A DNA stretch of 11,371 nucleotides, from the NCBI GenBank assembly GCA_947631215.1, contig CANRKN010000066.1, positions 1 through 11,371 of the forward strand, given 5' to 3'. Shown here piece by piece: positions 7,601 through 11,371 of this stretch. The position numbers and the translations under genes are program-made. Within the stretch, counting starts at the first letter, position 1. Every line of letters starts with the position of its first letter. Origin of the DNA: an uncultured Oscillospiraceae bacterium (GTDB lineage: Bacteria > Bacillota_A > Clostridia > Oscillospirales > Oscillospiraceae). The notes beneath the pieces were generated by a model. The model did not search any database. It saw only the letters and a program-made list of their open reading frames with translations, and was not told where the DNA came from.

Positions 7601-8119
7601 ATGCTCATCGTCACCCATGAGATGAAGTTTGCCCATGATGTATCCACGCGTGTATTTTACATGGACGAGGGCGTGGTTTACGAGGACGGGACGCCGGAGC
7701 AGGTGTTCGACCACCCCAGGACCGACCGCTGCCGGGCGTTCGTCCACCGCCTGAAGACGCTGCATATCGATATCGCCTCCAAGGAGTTCGACTTCATCGG
7801 CGCGGCGGGCGACATTGACCGCTTTGCCCGCAAGCAGCTTCTGGGCGCGCCCCAGTCCCTCAAGTATCAGCAGATCTTTGAGGAGCTGTGCGTGACGAGC
7901 ATCCTGCCGGCCCTGCCGGACGACGGGTGCAGCCTGAGCTTCGACGCCCTCTGCAGCGAGGACGGGAGCGAATGCGAAGCCGTCATCCGCTGGAGCGGGG
8001 AGGAGTTCGACCCGCTGACCCAGGGGGATGAGCTGAGCAGGACGCTGGCTCTCAGCAAAACGAAGAGCAGCGCCCACGCCTATGCCGGCGGGGTCAACAC
8101 GGTGACCGTTGTGTTTTAA
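4688..8119 (+). CDS. Single-polypeptide polar amino acid ABC importer (binding halves + permease + ATPase + RsbW-like tail)
   Basis: This 1143-residue fusion contains every ABC-importer part. Residues 1-34 are a lipoprotein-like signal ending LLGGC34. SBP_bac_3-type material follows: a C-terminal half (48-167, D101), a complete domain (185-405, R257 and D342) and an N-terminal half (421-519, R495). The named Arg and Asp align with amino-acid carboxylate and ammonium ligands in HisJ/GlnH-type proteins. Residues of about 545-750 are a HisM/GlnP-type permease with an EAA-like loop (EAASAMGFG from 655). Residues 783-1023 are a GlnQ-like ATPase with intact Walker A (816-824), Q-loop Q867, LSGGQ (920-924), Walker B D944/E945 and H-loop H977. 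Residues of about 1030-1143 resemble the RsbW-like domain of the neighbouring transporters (FEELCV at 1064, WSGEEFDPL to 1110), with the N-box asparagine missing. A homodimer would make a full importer. The start overlaps the upstream stop; AAGGAG at 4676-4681 serves ATG 4688 or the adjacent ATG 4691. Confidence 0.9.
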   Translation: MMENKTKITIRFNWKFCLYLSLVIVLICLLLGGCAKNGGGKDEAITDIRQLDGQAIGVLTGSSFDVHTDELIEDADKQYYDKVPDLALAVEQGKIAGFLMDEPVARTLCLENPAVTYLPDVLVEESYAAAFSKTERGAALRDEYNEFLAQIRADGTLKEIDGIWLGADESKKVVEDWTALPADNGVIRMAEKTDIAPFCYIKDGQIVGYDVDIMVRFCKAYGYGLEMSSVEISSIFAGLATGMYDVSATGLTVTEERAESVNFADPDYTGGVVAVVANRGQNAVRFRTMQDFAGKTIGVMAGSISDQLVSAVVSGCEFQYYDDASALLLALQSGQLDAVAHDMPVAQLAVARQPDLAIFPETVTPDTYGLGLQKDSPLTDKISAIIERYTEDGTLDALREKWLGADDSVKTIDVGAYDAPNGTLRYAHDSTLEPMSYVGGNGQSLGYEVELVSLIAKELGMKLEITQSTFGSLIQMLSSGRADIVSGAMSITDERKQSIDFPITHYVGGLTLVVRAEDMGMAVQEEETGFWAGLKDSFYKNFIQENRWEMILSGLGVTFIISIFAALFGTVLGFGLCLLRRSHNKIASGITAAFVRLIQGIPVLVLLMVLFYVVFARARLDGIVVAIIGFTINFGVYVSEMIRTGIDAVDVGQWEAASAMGFGRVKTFTKIIAPQAARHILPVYRGEFISMVKMTSVVGYIAVQDLTKVTDLIRSRTFEAFFPLILTAVLYFLLAWCLTSVLGLVERKIDPRRRRREPKGVNRNTSLTEIHEEAKAAQGGGPVITISHLKKVYPNATPLKDVNAVINKGDVISIIGPSGTGKSTFLRCINRLETPTEGEIQVFGQPVTGVKPAQLGAVRRRMGMVFQSFNLFPHLTVIENIMLGPVELLGCTRQEAYERGMRLLAKVGLAEKGLNYPDELSGGQKQRVAIARTLGMQPEIILFDEPTSALDPTMVGEVLAVIRSLAEQGLTMLIVTHEMKFAHDVSTRVFYMDEGVVYEDGTPEQVFDHPRTDRCRAFVHRLKTLHIDIASKEFDFIGAAGDIDRFARKQLLGAPQSLKYQQIFEELCVTSILPALPDDGCSLSFDALCSEDGSECEAVIRWSGEEFDPLTQGDELSRTLALSKTKSSAHAYAGGVNTVTVVF

Positions 8120-8132
8120 TGAGGTATGCCCT

Positions 8133-9737
8133 ATGGAAAGCGTGGAAGAAAGATATGCCCTGACAGGTCTTAGTATCGACGCTGCCGGAGAGGAGGCCTA
8201 TGAGTTCCTCACGGCGGAGAAGGTGGAGCGAAAAGACGCCCTCAGGGTCCGGCTGGCCCTGGAGGAGGCGCTGCTGCGCTACCGGGACGAGGGAACGGCG
8301 GAGGGATTCACCCTCCGCTGCCGCCGGCGCTTCCGCGCCCCGCGGGTGGAGCTTACTGTACCCGGCCCGTCCCTGGACCCCCTGGCGGAGGGGGATCAGC
8401 CTGACAGCGGCGCCCTGACGGGCATGATGGCCCATATGGGTCTGGCGCCCCTGTGGCAGTACAAGGACGGGGTCAACCGCGTCCTCTTTACCCCCAAGCG
8501 GAAAAAGCGCTCCCTCATGGGCTCCCTGGCCATCGCACTGGTGCTGGCGGTGGTACTGGGCTATCTGTGCAGGCTCCTGCCGGAGGCGGCGCGTTTGACG
8601 CTTTCGGATAAGCTGGTCTCGCCCCTTTTCAACACCTTCGTAGGCCTTCTCACCGCCGTATCCGGACCCATGATATTCCTCTCGGTGACATGGGGCATCT
8701 GCTGCATCGGCGACGTGGTCTCCTTTGGCCGCATCGGCAAGCGGATGATCGCCATGTTCATCCTGCTCACCGTCGTATTGACGACCATCGCGGGGGCGGC
8801 CGTGCTGCCCTTCTTCTCCGTGACCGCGGGGGGCGGCCAGGCCTTCGACCCGACGGAACTGATGGATATGGTGCTGGACATCGTGCCCGCCAACTTCTTC
8901 ACCCCCTTTACAGAGGGCAACCCCCTGCAGATCATCTTTGTGGCGGTGCTTATCGGCATGGCGCTGCTGGTTTTGGGAGAGAAGGTCTCCGTGACGGCCA
9001 CGTTCGTGGAGCAGTCCAACTACGTGGTCCAGCTCATCATGGAGGCGATCAGTTCTCTGGTCCCGGTGTTCGTGTTCGGCAGCGTCTTCAAGATGTTCCT
9101 GGGAGACGAGTTCCGGCTGTTGTTCCAGTCCTATAAGATCGTCCTCATCATGGTCCTGGGCACGGCGGTGGTGATGGTATGCAACCTGGCGCTGGTGTGT
9201 GTCCGGTGGAAGGTCGGGCCCATGACCATTCTCAAAAAGACCATGCCCACCTTCCTCATCGGCCTGAGCACGGCCTCTGCCGTGGCGGCCTATCCCACCA
9301 ACCAGGAGTGCTGCGAGCGGCAGCTGGGCATAAGCGAAAAAATCACCCGCTTCGGCATCCCCCTGGGGCAGGTCATCTACATGCCCGGCGCGGCGGTGCT
9401 GTTTCTGGTGGGAGGCCTGTGCATGGCGGAGACATACGGCGTGGCCATCACGCCGGCGTGGCTGCTGACACTGCTGTTCATCTCCGTGATGCTGGCCATC
9501 GCGGCGCCGCCGGTGCCGGGAGCGGCACTGACCTGCTACACGCTGCTGTTCACTCAGCTGGGCATGCCCATGGAGGCGGTGGCCATCATGACGGCCCTGA
9601 ACGTGATATTGGAGTTTGTCGCAACGGCGCTGAACCTGTTCGGCCTGCAGCTGGCGCTGACGGACTTGGGCGGCTCGCTGGAGATGCTGGATATCGATAC
9701 CCTGCGGAGCGCGGGGAAAGGAAAACGGAAGAAGTAA
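8133..9737 (+). CDS. Second SLC1-like transporter with N-terminal RsbW-like domain
   Basis: This 534-residue protein is a diverged paralogue of the one at 3054-4691. Residues 1-125 are the soluble RsbW-like domain: RVRLALEEALLRY (38-50) at the N-box with R49 in place of asparagine, VPGPSLDPL near 75-85, and YKDGVNRVLFTP before a KRKKR stop-transfer-like cluster. Residues of about 129-534 are the SLC1-like membrane part, with STAS (379-382) at HP1, IPLGQVIYMPG (TM7, Y416-G419), APPVPGAA at HP2 and NVILEF (490-495) in TM8. Relative to GltPh the binding Asp is E494, the Arg is A497, and the cation-site Asp is L505; only N501 is kept. NMDGT is replaced by YMPGA. I chose ATG 8133, with GAGGT at 8121-8125 seven nt upstream, rather than a TTG at 8109 that overlaps the ABC gene. 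It follows the ABC stop by 13 nt. Substrate unknown. Confidence 0.85.
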   Translation: MESVEERYALTGLSIDAAGEEAYEFLTAEKVERKDALRVRLALEEALLRYRDEGTAEGFTLRCRRRFRAPRVELTVPGPSLDPLAEGDQPDSGALTGMMAHMGLAPLWQYKDGVNRVLFTPKRKKRSLMGSLAIALVLAVVLGYLCRLLPEAARLTLSDKLVSPLFNTFVGLLTAVSGPMIFLSVTWGICCIGDVVSFGRIGKRMIAMFILLTVVLTTIAGAAVLPFFSVTAGGGQAFDPTELMDMVLDIVPANFFTPFTEGNPLQIIFVAVLIGMALLVLGEKVSVTATFVEQSNYVVQLIMEAISSLVPVFVFGSVFKMFLGDEFRLLFQSYKIVLIMVLGTAVVMVCNLALVCVRWKVGPMTILKKTMPTFLIGLSTASAVAAYPTNQECCERQLGISEKITRFGIPLGQVIYMPGAAVLFLVGGLCMAETYGVAITPAWLLTLLFISVMLAIAAPPVPGAALTCYTLLFTQLGMPMEAVAIMTALNVILEFVATALNLFGLQLALTDLGGSLEMLDIDTLRSAGKGKRKK

Positions 9738-9829
9738 GAAGGAGAACACAGGAGGCGGCGACATTTCTGCGGTATCTGATCTGACGGTCACACCATAGAA
9801 CAACAAAAAATGAAAGAGAGGCGAGGACG

Positions 9830-11236
9830 ATGTTATCACCGGAAAAAGTATTCCATGTAAGGGAAGCCGGTTCTACGGTCAAAACGGAAGTTCTGGCAGG
9901 GGTCACGACCTTTATGACCATGGCCTATATCCTCATGGTCAATTCCAGCATGTTTGCGGAGCTGCCGGGGGTGTCCTACAACGCGATCTATATCGCGACC
10001 GCGATCTCCGCCTGTATCGGGACGGTGCTGATCGGGCTGCTGGCGAATATCCCGCTGGCCCAGGCGTCCGCCATGGGCGCCAACGCCTTCTTTGTCTATA
10101 CGGTGTGCTTCGGCTTTGGGCTCAGCTACGCCAATGCCCTGGTACTCGTTTTGATGGATGGGATCCTGTTCATACTGCTCACGGTGACAGGGCTGCGGAA
10201 GAAGGTATTTGAGGCCATCCCGGCGCCGGTAAGGGTGGCGATCCCCGCGGGCGTGGGGCTGTTCATCGCCTTCATCGGGCTGAAGGATTCCGGGATCGTG
10301 GTGGCGGATGCGTCCACCTATGTGGGCCTTGCCTCCTTCAACGTTCTCTCCGGCAATGCAACGTGGAAAGACATCATGCCGATGCTCGTCACGATCGCCG
10401 CTTTGATTGCCATTGCTGTTCTGACATGCAGGCGGGTAAAGGGCGCCGTGCTCTGGGGGATCCTGGGGGGAACGGCGCTGTATTACCTTCTCGGTCTTAC
10501 CGTCCCCGGATTTTATGGGGGGTTCACAGATAATTTGAACTTTAACCCGCTCGCTGCCTTTGGGGACTTTGGCAGATACGCCTTTGGAAAGGTCTTTACG
10601 GAGGGCTTTGATTTTTCGGCCTATCTTGCCGGTCACAGCGCCATGGAGCTCGTCATACTGATCGCGACGACGGCGCTGGCGTTCTGCCTGGTGGATATGT
10701 TCGACACCATCGGCACCCTGTACGGGGCCTGTGCCCGGGGGAACCTGCTCACCGAAGAGGGGGAAGTGCCCAACATGGACAGGGCGATGCTGGCCGACGC
10801 CATCGCCACCACCTGCGGCGCGGTCTGCGGCACCTCCACGGTGAGCTCTTATGTGGAGGCCTCCACAGGCATCGCGGAGGGCGGGAGGACAGGCATGGCC
10901 GCCATGGTGACGGGGGCGCTGTTTTTTGTCAGCATGTTTTTGAGCCCCATCGCGAAGCTTGTCCCGGGCTGCGCCACGGCGGCGGCGCTCATCTATGTGG
11001 GCATCATGATGATGAACTGCGCCAGAAGCATAGACTGGCTGCAAACAGAGGACGCGGTCCCGGCGTTCCTGACCCTGGCGATCATGCCCATGACCTACAA
11101 TATCTCCTACGGCATTGCCTTCGGCGTGATCTCCTATACGCTCATCAGCGTGTTTACCGGAAAGGCGAGGAACGTAAAAGCGGGCACATGGGTGATCGCG
11201 GCGCTCTTTGCCGTCATGTTCTTTGTGACGCATTGA
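9830..11236 (+). CDS. NCS2-family purine permease (guanine/hypoxanthine/adenine type, AzgA/PbuG-like)
   Basis: This 468-residue integral membrane protein takes up purine bases by cation symport. The family signatures are clear: TEVLAGVTTFMTMAYIL near the N-terminus, the AMGANAFF segment (N85), DMFDTIGT (289-296) and GTSTVSSYVEASTGIAEGG beginning at G334 (E343 is in the substrate-binding region of UraA/AzgA-type proteins). Length and hydrophobic pattern fit a complete 14-helix protein. AGAGAGG at 9815-9821 is the ribosome binding site, 8 nt from ATG. It follows the second SLC1-like gene by 92 nt with no terminator visible between, so it may be read through from the transporter operon. It lacks the RsbW-like domain seen on the three preceding transporters, so it is probably a passenger or an ordinary neighbour rather than part of the same mechanism. 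Exact base specificity cannot be read from the sequence. Confidence 0.92.
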   Translation: MLSPEKVFHVREAGSTVKTEVLAGVTTFMTMAYILMVNSSMFAELPGVSYNAIYIATAISACIGTVLIGLLANIPLAQASAMGANAFFVYTVCFGFGLSYANALVLVLMDGILFILLTVTGLRKKVFEAIPAPVRVAIPAGVGLFIAFIGLKDSGIVVADASTYVGLASFNVLSGNATWKDIMPMLVTIAALIAIAVLTCRRVKGAVLWGILGGTALYYLLGLTVPGFYGGFTDNLNFNPLAAFGDFGRYAFGKVFTEGFDFSAYLAGHSAMELVILIATTALAFCLVDMFDTIGTLYGACARGNLLTEEGEVPNMDRAMLADAIATTCGAVCGTSTVSSYVEASTGIAEGGRTGMAAMVTGALFFVSMFLSPIAKLVPGCATAAALIYVGIMMMNCARSIDWLQTEDAVPAFLTLAIMPMTYNISYGIAFGVISYTLISVFTGKARNVKAGTWVIAALFAVMFFVTH

Positions 11237-11278
11237 AACTTCACGAAACAGCGTCGTCACCAATAAGATCAAAGACCG

Positions 11279-11293
11279 GCCGCCCGGCGGGAG
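11279..11293. repeat. 15-bp GC-rich element, inverted copy of 79-93
   Basis: Exact reverse complement of 79-93, in the intergenic region just after the purine permease. Part of the flanking sequence also matches (AAAGAC on one side, TGA on the other). A separate 13-nt stretch starting GATATGCTCC is shared in direct orientation, with one mismatch, between 119-131 and 11296-11308. The element may be a dispersed intergenic repeat, but only two copies are visible. Confidence 0.3.
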
Positions 11294-11298
11294 TTGAT

Positions 11299-11352
11299 AT
11301 GCTCCCTCAATGGAAGACAGTGAAAAAGACACTGCATCCATGGAGGGAGCAT
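11299..11352 (+). promoter_or_regulatory. Long hairpin overlapping a candidate ribosome binding site
   Basis: 16-nt arms at 11299-11314 and 11337-11352 are complementary with a single mismatch. Inside the loop a second 5-bp stem (CAGTG 11318-11322 with CACTG 11330-11334) closes a 7-nt A-rich loop. The right arm contains GGAGGG (11342-11347), which is 9 nt from an ATG at 11357, so folding would hide that ribosome binding site. No T tract follows within the window, which argues against a plain terminator. It does not match a riboswitch class I recognise. Confidence 0.5.
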
Positions 11353-11356
11353 TATT

Positions 11357-11371
11357 ATGGGGAAAAAGATC
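11357..11371 (+). CDS. Possible start of a further gene, cut by the window edge
   Basis: ATG 11357 reads MGKKI up to the window edge and has GGAGGG at 11342-11347 with 9-nt spacing. Other starts also remain open to the end: ATG 11299 (with GGGAG at 11289-11293, 5-nt spacing) and ATG 11310 (no ribosome binding site). Five codons are not enough to identify a product, and which frame is real cannot be decided here. Confidence 0.25.

Noticed and set aside
5081..8077. Very long open frame on the - strand opposite the ABC gene, and similar ones opposite the second SLC1-like gene and the purine permease.
   Set aside because: They mirror GC-rich codon use of clear + strand genes, encode His/Arg/Gly-rich sequence with no recognisable domain, and lack ribosome binding sites.
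8109..8132. TTG at 8109 as start of the second SLC1-like gene.
   Set aside because: ATG 8133 has a ribosome binding site at 7-nt spacing and avoids overlapping the ABC coding end; the extra eight residues do not resemble the paralogue.
9738..9829. Purine riboswitch or separate promoter ahead of the NCS2 permease.
   Set aside because: The gap is only 92 nt, with no recognisable purine-riboswitch core, terminator or good -10/-35 pair.

Overview
The window looks like accessory chromosomal DNA from a GC-rich anaerobic Clostridia-type Firmicute (Lachnospiraceae/Oscillospiraceae-like). This rests on strong AGGAGG-type ribosome binding sites, translationally coupled starts, a LytTR/GHKL two-component pair, a small cysteine-rich DUF6485-type protein and a GC-rich hairpin terminator with a T tract. 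The species cannot be named from the sequence. All confident genes are on the + strand.

Layout. Positions 1-217 hold a terminator-like hairpin and a promoter. Positions 218-2223 encode a LytTR response regulator and a GHKL sensor histidine kinase with overlapping stop/start codons, closed by a clear terminator at 2239-2264. The intergenic stretch 2265-2475 carries an 11-bp direct repeat with 21-bp periodicity just upstream of a promoter with a poor -35, the layout expected of a LytTR-activated promoter. A tight operon follows: STAS protein (2476-2772), DUF6485-type Cys-rich protein (2790-2987), an SLC1-like transporter fused to a cytoplasmic domain (3054-4691), a single-polypeptide amino-acid ABC importer (4688-8119) and a second SLC1-like fusion (8133-9737). 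After a 92-nt gap comes an NCS2 purine permease (9830-11236). The last 130 nt hold a long hairpin that may mask the start of a further gene.

Main point. The three central transporter proteins (two SLC1-like, one ABC) each carry a domain of about 120-135 residues resembling a degenerate RsbW/SpoIIAB-type histidine-kinase-like ATPase. It is N-terminal in the two SLC1-like proteins and C-terminal in the ABC protein, and is predicted to face the cytoplasm in all of them. The operon begins with a STAS protein of the RsbV/SpoIIAA type, the classical partner of RsbW domains. I infer a membrane transport system whose three transporters share a common STAS-controlled regulatory domain, transcribed under the upstream two-component system. 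The ABC protein has its substrate-binding halves in an unusual C-N-C-N order, and both SLC1-like proteins have lost most of the residues that bind cations in GltPh-type transporters, so their chemistry is probably not the textbook one. Substrates are unknown; amino acids are likely for the ABC part.
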